Positions 43,697 to 51,559 of a DNA stretch of 64,000 nucleotides are shown here, one piece after another. The notes under the pieces were generated by a model. The model ran no database searches. It saw only the letters and a list, made by a program, of their open reading frames with translations, and was not told the origin of the DNA. The first letter of the stretch is position 1, and each line of letters begins with the position of its first letter. Source of the stretch: Flavihumibacter cheonanensis (GTDB lineage: Bacteria; Bacteroidota; Bacteroidia; Chitinophagales; Chitinophagaceae); contig NZ_JAKRWF010000005.1 in the NCBI RefSeq assembly GCF_022352215.1, positions 62,001 to 126,000 of the forward strand, written 5' to 3'. Both the position numbers and the translations under genes were made by a program.

Positions 43697-46600
43697 ATGA
43701 CAACCAAATCAAAACTGCTGAGCTGGAGTCTTTGTTGCCTGTTGCTTTTATGCACGCTGGCGCAAATTCAGGCCCAGTCTCCCGGCGGTGCTGTAACAGG
43801 TACCGTTCGAAATGCCCAGTCGGAACCTTTGCCAGGCTCTACTGTCAAGCTGGAAAACAGTTCCAATCGTTTTTCAAGAACTACACAGGCCGATGCCAAC
43901 GGAAATTTCCGGTTTGAGGAAGTTCCGTATGCTACTGGCTACCGACTCACCATTAGTAATGTGGGATATGCCGACAAAGTACTATCCAGCCTCAACCACA
44001 GTAGTGGCAACCCTCTAAGGATTCAGCAGGCACTCGAAGAGTCTGCCAAGAGCCTGGATGAGATGGTAGTGGTGGGTTATGGTAAAACCAGTAAACGCGA
44101 CCTGACCGGCGCGGTGAAGTCCATTAAAGCAGAAGAGTTTAACAAAGGTATTATCAACTCGCCCGAGGAACTGCTCCAGGGTAAGGTGGCTGGTGTGAAT
44201 GTTACCGCCTCCAGCGGCGAGCCTGGTGCTCCACAGAGCATTACCATTCGTGGTCCGGGCGGTGTACGTACCGGAAGTACGCCACTTTTTGTAATTGATG
44301 GTATGGCGCTTGATAATTCATCAACGGGAGGAGCTGTCAATCCGCTTACCTTCCTGAATCCTCAGGATATTGAGTCAATGGATGTGTTGAAGGATGCTTC
44401 CGCAACAGCCATTTACGGAGCCAGAGGTGCCAATGGTGTAGTGCTGATTACCACAAAAAAAGGCAGATCCGGCTTTTCTTCTGTGAATTACAATTTCACT
44501 GCCGGTGTTAGCAAAATCGCGAATCCATTGCCGCTATTCTCAACAGATGAATATAAAAGGCAGGTCGTTGCCCTGGGTGGTGAACTGGAAGATTTCGGCG
44601 GCAGTACCAACTGGCAGGATGAGATCACCAGAACGGCATTCACCCAAAATCATAACCTGGCCGTTTCCGGTGGTGTGAACAAACTGACCTATTATGCTAG
44701 TTTGGGTATGCAGTTGCAGGAAGGTGTGATTCAGCGTAACGACCTGAAACGGTATAACGGACGAATCAATATTACCCAGAAATTGTGGGACGATCGTCTT
44801 ACGCTGGATATCAACCTGAATGCCAATAATACAGTTAACAGGCGTCCGAATATTGGAAGTCTGATTGGTGGCGCCATTTCCACCAACCCCACCATTCCCG
44901 CCCGCAATGCAGATGGTACTCCCTATGTTTTTGAAAACGGTATCAATCCGCTCAAAACACTGGAACTGGAAAAAGACTGGTCGACTATTAACCGGGTGAT
45001 TGGAAATGTTGCAGCTACCTTGAAAATTATAAAAGGACTGGAATATAAAATCAACATTGGTATTGATAACTCTACCGGTGTTCGTGATGTACAGTCCCTT
45101 CCCAATGCTGTTCCTCAGCGCGATGGCCGCCTGGAAACCTATAATACGTACAATAAAAACGTATTGATGGAGCATTATTTCACCTATAACTTCAATATCA
45201 ACGACATCCATAAGTTTACAGCGCTTGCCGGTTATTCTTATCAGGATATTTACCTGCAGGGACGTGGTACCAGCATCAACCGATTCCCGATAGGAGGCGT
45301 AGAACCTATCTACAATCCAGGTACCGGACAGGAACTAACGCTGGCGAACAACCGACCTTCCGGATATGCAGTACAGAATGAATTACAGTCCTTTTTTGGA
45401 CGATTGAATTACAATTTTGACAACCGTTATTTGTTCACAGCTACCCTGCGGGCGGATGGTTCATCGAAGTTTGGTGAAAACAACAAGTACGGTATTTTCC
45501 CATCTTTCTCTGCAGCCTGGAATATTGACCGGGAAAAATTCTTCAACAGTAGCTGGATTTCCAGTTTGAAATTGAGAGGGGGGTGGGGACAAACCGGTAA
45601 CCAGGAAATTCCTGCTAAAATCACCCAGCCATTGTTCACAGCAACTGTTTCCGGTAATGCCAGTTATCCGCTGGATGCCGGCACTACTTATCCTGCCGGT
45701 GTATTCTTTACCCGCCTGGCTAACCCGGATATTCAGTGGGAGGTTTCAACACAAATCGATCTCGGTTTTGATTTTGGCCTGTTCAACGGAGCCTTGAATG
45801 GTACGGTTGATTATTTCCGCAAAGTGACTAATAACATCCTGCTGCAGGTTCCGCCGGCAGATCCCGTTCAGCCAGCCGCTACTACCTGGTCCAATATCAA
45901 GGACATGAATATCATCAACCAGGGTGTGGAAATAGATCTGAATTATCAGCATCGAAAAGGCCCTGTTAGTTACACGATTGGTGGTAATATCACCTTTATT
46001 GACAACGTAGTGAAGAATTCTCCTTACACCGTAATTCCATCCGGTTCCGCATCGGGCTCGGGACTTACTTCGGCTACCATTAACGGTTATATTAACGGTT
46101 CACCGATTGGTGCTTTTTACCTGTTGGATTTTACCGGATTTGACCGCGACGGACTAAGTGTTTATCGCGATGCGAACCAGGATGGTTTTGTAAATGATCG
46201 CGACCGGGTGGTTTTAGGAACGGCACTTCCAAAGAGAATCTTCAGCTTGTATGGAACAATGGGGTATAAAGCCTTTGATTTAGCCATCAACTTCAATGGA
46301 GTTTCCGGTAATAAACTCTATGATAATACCGAAAATGCCGGTTCTTACAAGGCTTTGATCGCGAAGGGTGTGAATACATTTACATCTGCAGTGAAATATC
46401 CTGAGGAGTCTACTACCAACGACGCCCGGGTATCATCCCGTTTCCTGAAAGATGGAAGTTTCTTCCGGTTGAACAACCTGGCACTTGGTTATACCCTGCC
46501 TATGACTAAAGTTGGAAACGGACAGTTTATCAAGCAGATTCGTTTTTCATTGACCGGACAAAATCTCTTCGTAATAACCAAATATGATGGATTTGATCCG

Positions 46601-46708
46601 GAGGTAAATGCTGACCGTAACATTGATAACGTACTTTCTTACGGTGTTGATTATCTGAGTTATCCCAGGGCCCGTTCGTTCATACTGGGAATTAATGTTC
46701 AATTTTAA
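43697..46708 (+). CDS. SusC/RagA-family TonB-linked outer membrane transporter
   Basis: A 1003-residue protein from ATG 43697, which starts a signal peptide (LLSWSLCCLLLLCTLAQIQAQ); the frame extends to 43646 but those 17 codons precede the repeats region and fit nothing. CarboxypepD-like domain (VTGTVRNAQSEPLPGSTVKLENS), TonB box (DEMVVVGYGKTSKRDLTGAVKSI), plug (LLQGKVAGVNVTASSGEPGAPQSITIRG; MDVLKDASATAIYGARGANGVVLITTKKG) and barrel ending in SFILGINVQF. No STN domain and no sigma/anti-sigma pair nearby. It is paired with a SusD gene but with no glycan-degrading enzymes. Confidence 0.95.
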   Translation: MTTKSKLLSWSLCCLLLLCTLAQIQAQSPGGAVTGTVRNAQSEPLPGSTVKLENSSNRFSRTTQADANGNFRFEEVPYATGYRLTISNVGYADKVLSSLNHSSGNPLRIQQALEESAKSLDEMVVVGYGKTSKRDLTGAVKSIKAEEFNKGIINSPEELLQGKVAGVNVTASSGEPGAPQSITIRGPGGVRTGSTPLFVIDGMALDNSSTGGAVNPLTFLNPQDIESMDVLKDASATAIYGARGANGVVLITTKKGRSGFSSVNYNFTAGVSKIANPLPLFSTDEYKRQVVALGGELEDFGGSTNWQDEITRTAFTQNHNLAVSGGVNKLTYYASLGMQLQEGVIQRNDLKRYNGRINITQKLWDDRLTLDINLNANNTVNRRPNIGSLIGGAISTNPTIPARNADGTPYVFENGINPLKTLELEKDWSTINRVIGNVAATLKIIKGLEYKINIGIDNSTGVRDVQSLPNAVPQRDGRLETYNTYNKNVLMEHYFTYNFNINDIHKFTALAGYSYQDIYLQGRGTSINRFPIGGVEPIYNPGTGQELTLANNRPSGYAVQNELQSFFGRLNYNFDNRYLFTATLRADGSSKFGENNKYGIFPSFSAAWNIDREKFFNSSWISSLKLRGGWGQTGNQEIPAKITQPLFTATVSGNASYPLDAGTTYPAGVFFTRLANPDIQWEVSTQIDLGFDFGLFNGALNGTVDYFRKVTNNILLQVPPADPVQPAATTWSNIKDMNIINQGVEIDLNYQHRKGPVSYTIGGNITFIDNVVKNSPYTVIPSGSASGSGLTSATINGYINGSPIGAFYLLDFTGFDRDGLSVYRDANQDGFVNDRDRVVLGTALPKRIFSLYGTMGYKAFDLAINFNGVSGNKLYDNTENAGSYKALIAKGVNTFTSAVKYPEESTTNDARVSSRFLKDGSFFRLNNLALGYTLPMTKVGNGQFIKQIRFSLTGQNLFVITKYDGFDPEVNADRNIDNVLSYGVDYLSYPRARSFILGINVQF

Positions 46709-46718
46709 AAAATCGGTT

Positions 46719-48407
46719 ATGTTTAAATATAGTAAGATCCTTATGATTGCTATTACAACCGCTACGGTATTGAGTGGTTGTACCAAGCTGAATGAAGTGG
46801 TGCTGGATGAATCTTCTGCTACCGGCTTAACTCCGAAACAGGCAGCAGAAGGAGCAATTGCCCCAGTTTATGCACTGTTGCCTTCTCTTTTCCAGCATAC
46901 CCGTTATTTTGCTTTGCAGGAAATTTCTACTGACGAGGCTATCCTTCCTTACCGGGGAGGTACCGATTGGGGAGATAATGGTATCTATATCGGTATGCAC
47001 ACCCATAATTTCTCCACCACTGATCCCAATATCAGGAATGTCTTTAATGAACTGGTGCAAAGCCTGTCGCGTTGTATTACCGCAATCAATTCGCTTCCTT
47101 CAAATACAGACCCTTCTGCTCCAGCCTACCTGGCGGAGGCCCGCGGTATGCGCGCTTACTATTCATGGATGTTGTTGGATCTATATGGGCTGATCTTTGT
47201 GAAAGATAATCCAACTGATATTTCTACCATTCTCCGGGGAGCGGAGGCAGTAGAATACATAAAGTCGGAGTTGCTGGCAGTTGAGCCATTATTGGGTAAT
47301 ACACCTACTCATGGTCGGCTTAGTAAAGCTGCAGTTTGGGGGTTATTGGCACGCTTGCATTTAAATGCGCCTGTCTATTCTGACATTTATGCCAATCAAT
47401 TCAATTTCGGAGCGGCTGATATGGATAAAGTAATCGAATACTGTGATAAAATTATCAGTAGCGGATCATACCAGTTCTCTCCGGAATATTTTGACATCTT
47501 TGATGATGATAATAATACCAACAAGGAAATCATTTTTGCAGTTGATCAGCGGGCAGAATTGAATGGTCACAACCGCCTTGCTTACTTCTCTCTTTCCGGT
47601 GATCAGTTTCCTTTGCCGGAATTCCCCGGTGCAAATGGAACCGATGGTCCGGGTATAACTTCTGATTTTTATGAAACATGGGAAAATGCATACGGGCCGG
47701 TAGATCCCGCTGCTGCTGATCAGCGCTTCTACAAGGAAAATCTTACGATTTATTCCAATGCAAATGATACCTGTGTACCCGCAGCTAATTTTCATATCAA
47801 CCGCGGAATTCTGCGTGGTCAGCAATACGGACTCATTCGTCGCAATGGGGTATTCCTTCGCTGTCCGAATGGCGATATGAAAGTAGGGCCTCTTTTTCAT
47901 GATACCCGTAACCGCCCAACACTGGCAGTAAACTTTACCAAGGAAATTGATTTCAGCACTGAAGGCAGCAATTACCCAACTGGTTATCGTGTTGAGAAAT
48001 ATGAGTTTAGCCGCAAGTCTGTTAGTGGTCGGAACTTCGGTGAAGCCAATATTGTTATTCTACGCCTCGCTGATATTTACCTGATGCGTGCCGAGGCCAA
48101 ATTAAGGAAAGGTGATGCAGCAGGGGCACTTGCAGACGTAAATATTGTACGTGCTGCCAGAACTGCCCGTGGTACAATTCCGGCGCTGACTGAAATGAAC
48201 CTGGATATTCTGTACCGCGAAAGAGGTTTTGAATTGTATTGGGAAATGGTGCGACGTACCGATATGATTCGCTTTGGTAAATACGAAGGAACCTGGACGG
48301 AAAAAACAGATAACAATCCGCAGAAAAGAATTTTCCCGATTCCTCAAACCGCTATCGACGGAGCATCCAATATTCCGAATTACCTGGTTCAGAATCCGGG
48401 TTATTAA
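46719..48407 (+). CDS. SusD/RagB-family outer membrane lipoprotein
   Basis: A 562-residue lipoprotein starting at ATG 46719 (signal KILMIAITTATVLSGC); an earlier in-frame ATG at 46695 lies within susC and is less likely. SusD helices: NVFNELVQSLSRCITAINSLPS, LAEARGMRAYYSWMLLDLYGLI, KAAVWGLLARLHLNAP. C-terminal block: NIVILRLADIYLMRAEAKLRKG, ALADVNIVRAARTARG, NLDILYRERGFELYWEMVRRTDMIRFG. The protein binds the substrate for the SusC partner 10 bp upstream. The terminator at 48442 closes the unit. Confidence 0.95.
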   Translation: MFKYSKILMIAITTATVLSGCTKLNEVVLDESSATGLTPKQAAEGAIAPVYALLPSLFQHTRYFALQEISTDEAILPYRGGTDWGDNGIYIGMHTHNFSTTDPNIRNVFNELVQSLSRCITAINSLPSNTDPSAPAYLAEARGMRAYYSWMLLDLYGLIFVKDNPTDISTILRGAEAVEYIKSELLAVEPLLGNTPTHGRLSKAAVWGLLARLHLNAPVYSDIYANQFNFGAADMDKVIEYCDKIISSGSYQFSPEYFDIFDDDNNTNKEIIFAVDQRAELNGHNRLAYFSLSGDQFPLPEFPGANGTDGPGITSDFYETWENAYGPVDPAAADQRFYKENLTIYSNANDTCVPAANFHINRGILRGQQYGLIRRNGVFLRCPNGDMKVGPLFHDTRNRPTLAVNFTKEIDFSTEGSNYPTGYRVEKYEFSRKSVSGRNFGEANIVILRLADIYLMRAEAKLRKGDAAGALADVNIVRAARTARGTIPALTEMNLDILYRERGFELYWEMVRRTDMIRFGKYEGTWTEKTDNNPQKRIFPIPQTAIDGASNIPNYLVQNPGY

Positions 48408-48441
48408 TTACCTAGAGCAATAGGAGCAGCAGTTTGGTTTA

Positions 48442-48470
48442 AAAATGGCAGGAGTAATTCCTGCCATTTT
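48442..48470. terminator. Bidirectional rho-independent terminator
   Basis: AAAATGGCAGGA (48442-48453), loop GTAAT, TCCTGCCATTTT (48459-48470): a perfect 12-bp stem with A tract before and T tract after. It separates the convergent susD and phosphatase genes, and the phosphatase stop codon begins right after it at 48473-48471. Confidence 0.92.
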
Positions 48471-50285
48471 TTATTTGAGTGCTTCCTTGATTTTGTGATG
48501 AACTGCGGTGTTCTCATAAACACCGGTAAATAAATAGGAGCGGGGGCCATAAGCAAATACTGGAACAGGCGTGGCGGTATGATCATTGGTGCTGAAATGT
48601 CCGCTCACGCTGCCTTTGGCGGGATCTCCATTTACCAGCGTAAGGCCTCCTGTTTCATGATCGGCTGTAACAATGACCAGGGTTTCTCCGTCTTTATCTG
48701 CAAATTCCAGAGCCGCTTTTACTACCTGATCGAAATCCAGCAATTCGGTTACCAGGGTTGGAAGGTGATTGTTATGTCCTCCATTGTCTATTTGTGCGCC
48801 TTCCTGAACCAGTAGAAATCCTTTTGTGTTGCCAGATAAAAATTGCAGCCCTTTTTGAAAAGCTTCAACAGCCCAGTTTCCTCTTCCCCTTAATATGGAT
48901 TTTCCGGCACGTTCTTCCAGTACAATCCATTTTCCACTTGCTGTGGGTGACAATGCGCTTACCGTTTCGGCCAGTTTAAATTCTGGCAATGCTTCTTTTA
49001 TTATGGATGGGAAATTAGTTTGTCCGGCTCCCATCAGCAGATCAATCGGTTCCTTTGCCAGGTCTTTTAAAATTGCCTCACTGCTGTTGCGTTCCGACTG
49101 ATGCGCATAAAAATCAGCAGGAGTTGCATCCGATACGTCGCCCGTAGTAATAACGGCAGTCTTCTTCCCTTTCGCTTTCATAAAAACAGGCAGTAGGGGA
49201 ACAGCCACACCTGTATGATCCACTCCAACAGCCCTGTTATTGGTTTTGATGCCTGCAGAAAAAGCTGTACTACCAGGTGCAGAGTCTGTAATATAACTAT
49301 CGTAAGAACTGGTACGTGATAAACCGGTTGCCCTGAACTGGTACAGGTTCAGCTTGTTGAAATTTGCTGTATAACCTGCATGAATATGCGCTAATCCCAT
49401 CCCATCCCCAATCAACAGGATAATATTTTTGGGAGCTTTTTTAATACCGTCTGTTTTGTAGCTGGGTTGGTAAACCACACTGGCAGGTTGCATATTGATA
49501 AATGTGGAATTTTTAAACTTTTGTATGAATCCAGCCAGTTCAGTAACATGATCTGTATTCATATAATCCACACCCAGTTTACCAAGCTCATACCAGGCAT
49601 TGATAAAATCCGGGGCATTCCAGAACCTTATTTTTTTTCCGAGCTGATGGGTTTCCCTGATCACTTTTTCCAATGCGGCCCGTTCAGTTGCCGGGATGAT
49701 TCCTTTTCCATTCCAACTGGTATACTTACGAAGATTGGCGCTCAGTAAGGGCACGCGGTTGGTTATGGAAGGATCATATTTTTCCCATGGCAATCCATCA
49801 TATAGAATAAACACCGGATACTTGCCAAAATCAGCTACCGGTGGTTTATTGCCAGATAAGACGATTTGTACTTGCTTGCTACCAATGATCTCGGGATAGG
49901 TTTTCAGAACAGCGATTAAGGTGTCAAGACAGGGATTGGTAGGTGATTTGATATCAACCAGAAATTGTACCCGGTAACTACTGTCGCCTCCCAACCACCC
50001 ATTGTGCTGCTTCAGTTGCTGACGGATGGGATCCAGATACAATGCCTGGATGGTTTTTTCCGGGCGCAAATCTTCTTTGTCGTGGCCCACCAGTATCTGG
50101 CCCATTTCAAGGTAGATGTCCACTTCAATGGAACCTGCTTTTGCATAATAAGCGGTCCAAAATGGAATCGGTTGTTCGTAGTCGTTATGAGAATGGATTG
50201 TATAAGCTGGTTGATTTTCCTGGCCAATTGAGTTGTTGGGTGGTAGTCCGGATACCAGTAGTAACAGTGTAATTAATTTCTTCAT
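48471..50285 (-). CDS. Bifunctional phosphodiesterase-alkaline phosphatase fusion
   Basis: A 604-residue exported protein with two catalytic domains. Residues about 27-255 are a PI-PLC/GDPD-like TIM barrel (IHSHNDYEQ with H31/H33, SIEVDIY with E54 and D56, VGHD with H69). Residues about 285-604 are an alkaline phosphatase: IGDGMG (D294), ITDSAPGSTAFS with the likely nucleophile Ser335, SDATPADFYAH, QEGAQIDNGGHNN, VTADHETGGLT and HFSTNDHTATPVPVFAYG, covering all metal ligands. Such an enzyme can release an alcohol phosphate from a diester and then free the phosphate, useful for phosphorus scavenging. Its start overlaps the stop of the upstream phosphatase gene by 4 nt. Confidence 0.9.
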   Translation of the reverse strand: MKKLITLLLLVSGLPPNNSIGQENQPAYTIHSHNDYEQPIPFWTAYYAKAGSIEVDIYLEMGQILVGHDKEDLRPEKTIQALYLDPIRQQLKQHNGWLGGDSSYRVQFLVDIKSPTNPCLDTLIAVLKTYPEIIGSKQVQIVLSGNKPPVADFGKYPVFILYDGLPWEKYDPSITNRVPLLSANLRKYTSWNGKGIIPATERAALEKVIRETHQLGKKIRFWNAPDFINAWYELGKLGVDYMNTDHVTELAGFIQKFKNSTFINMQPASVVYQPSYKTDGIKKAPKNIILLIGDGMGLAHIHAGYTANFNKLNLYQFRATGLSRTSSYDSYITDSAPGSTAFSAGIKTNNRAVGVDHTGVAVPLLPVFMKAKGKKTAVITTGDVSDATPADFYAHQSERNSSEAILKDLAKEPIDLLMGAGQTNFPSIIKEALPEFKLAETVSALSPTASGKWIVLEERAGKSILRGRGNWAVEAFQKGLQFLSGNTKGFLLVQEGAQIDNGGHNNHLPTLVTELLDFDQVVKAALEFADKDGETLVIVTADHETGGLTLVNGDPAKGSVSGHFSTNDHTATPVPVFAYGPRSYLFTGVYENTAVHHKIKEALK

Positions 50286-51271
50286 TTTGGTAAACTTGCA
50301 GTGTGGATGATCTGGTCTTTATAATCAATGAATTGTACAAGGATTTCTTTGCCCGTAACAGAAAAGGTTGCAAAGCCCTGGGTGCCTATAGCAAATTTTC
50401 CGCCATTCGGATGTAATTGAACCGGTCTTGCTTCTGATCCCGCACCGGAAATGATATGATGTGTTGGTCCGGCTGGTTTTACATGTTCCAGGTGATGCTC
50501 ATGCCCAGCTATGTAAAGGTCCACTTTGTATTGGTGAAACAAGGGCTCCAGGAATGCCTTCATGTTGGCTACATCTTTTGAATCTTTTCTCCATCCGCCG
50601 GTATAGAGCGGATGATGGCCAACCACTATTTTCCATTTTGCTTTGGATTGGGATAGCTCGCGTATGATCCATTCTTTTTGTTGCTGCACATATCCTTTCC
50701 GGTATTTAACCGAGTCGTATCCATGGCCGCGCATTTCCTTTTCTATAGGATCCGTATCCAGGAATAGTATCAAAACAGAATTTGCCGTATCACCTTCCCG
50801 GAATTTTTTGCTGTAATAACGGGATGGCATGCTCCATCGACTACTGATCTGGCTATACTCCACTTGTGCATCGGGGTTAGATGCATAGTCGTGATTTCCC
50901 AGCACCGGATACCACCGTACATGCAGCGATTGTGCCCGGTAAATGGATTCAAAGGAACTGATCCAGTGATAATCCCGGGTACTGGCTACTCCATAAGGAT
51001 AAAAATTGTCGCCCGTTGCAATTATGAAATCCGCGTCCAGATCATGGGCCGCCTTACCCATACCGGCTGCTACTTCTTTCTGGTAATTTTCTCCATTTCG
51101 GCCCCAGTCGCCGATTACCAGGAAATGCAGCGCCTTGTCCAGCTTTTTAATGCCTTTGATATTTCCTCCTTTGTAACCCAGGTCTTCGACCAGAGGAGCC
51201 TGAGCCATTGTTGATCCGGTAAGACCAACTATCAGTACTGCAGTCAGGCAGGTACGTAACCAATTTTTCAT
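50282..51271 (-). CDS. Purple-acid-phosphatase-like exported metallophosphatase
   Basis: A 329-residue protein with signal peptide (CLTAVLIVGLTGSTMAQ). The metallophosphoesterase blocks resemble tartrate-resistant acid phosphatase (ACP5): LVIGDWGRNG, IIATGDNFYPYGV (Asp, Tyr of the purple chromophore position), VLGNHDYASNP, VVGHHPLYTGG and IAGHEHHLEH. These make a complete di-metal site. It acts on phosphomonoesters in the periplasm. It is first in a two-gene operon with the diesterase-phosphatase fusion, which suggests a phosphate-starvation unit, though I could not find a clear Pho box. Confidence 0.9.
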   Translation of the reverse strand: MKNWLRTCLTAVLIVGLTGSTMAQAPLVEDLGYKGGNIKGIKKLDKALHFLVIGDWGRNGENYQKEVAAGMGKAAHDLDADFIIATGDNFYPYGVASTRDYHWISSFESIYRAQSLHVRWYPVLGNHDYASNPDAQVEYSQISSRWSMPSRYYSKKFREGDTANSVLILFLDTDPIEKEMRGHGYDSVKYRKGYVQQQKEWIIRELSQSKAKWKIVVGHHPLYTGGWRKDSKDVANMKAFLEPLFHQYKVDLYIAGHEHHLEHVKPAGPTHHIISGAGSEARPVQLHPNGGKFAIGTQGFATFSVTGKEILVQFIDYKDQIIHTASLPK

Positions 51272-51344
51272 ATCCGTTTTTTATGTGTGAATGTAAAGGG
51301 CAATCTGGAGTTACAGGGAGGTATTGGAGTTATTTCTATGTTGT

Positions 51345-51352
51345 CAAATTTA
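51345..51352 (-). promoter_or_regulatory. Possible -7 box for the phosphatase operon
   Basis: On the minus strand the bases read TAAATTTG, a full match to TAnnTTTG, 74 bp upstream of the ATG at 51271. The -33 element is unclear (the nearest TTG/TTTG is 25-28 bp upstream), so the call is weak or implies an activator. Confidence 0.3.
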
Positions 51353-51436
51353 AGCGATATGCCATCTTATTAAACATCAACAAAGGAGATAAACAGGTCA
51401 TTTTGCGTCCAAATCTTTACAAATCACGCATAATTT

Positions 51437-51480
51437 TTTTCCCGATTTCGTAACTGGCTTTTCCCGATTTCGAAACAGGT
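51437..51480 (+). repeat. Tandem 22-bp direct repeat upstream of the siderophore receptor
   Basis: Two adjacent copies, 51437-51458 and 51459-51480, agree at 19 of 22 positions; both begin TTTTCCCGATTTCG. The period is two helical turns, as in sites for dimeric LytTR- or AraC-type regulators. The 288-bp region 51272-51559 also contains a small dyad GAACA-N4-TGTTC at 51519-51532. I see no Fur-like box in it. Confidence 0.55.
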
Positions 51481-51559
51481 CTTTACTGGTGGTGGGCGAG
51501 TTTTGCAAGCGATTTAAAGAACATTTGTGTTCAATTACTTATAAAAATCAGAACCTGAG

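Noticed and set aside
44540-45211. 223-aa minus-strand reading frame within susC
   Set aside because: Antisense shadow of the barrel-coding region; low complexity of Ile/Phe and no family features.
51519-51532. LexA (SOS) box before the siderophore receptor
   Set aside because: GAAC and GTTC are separated by 6 bp instead of 4 and the gene is not a damage-response gene.
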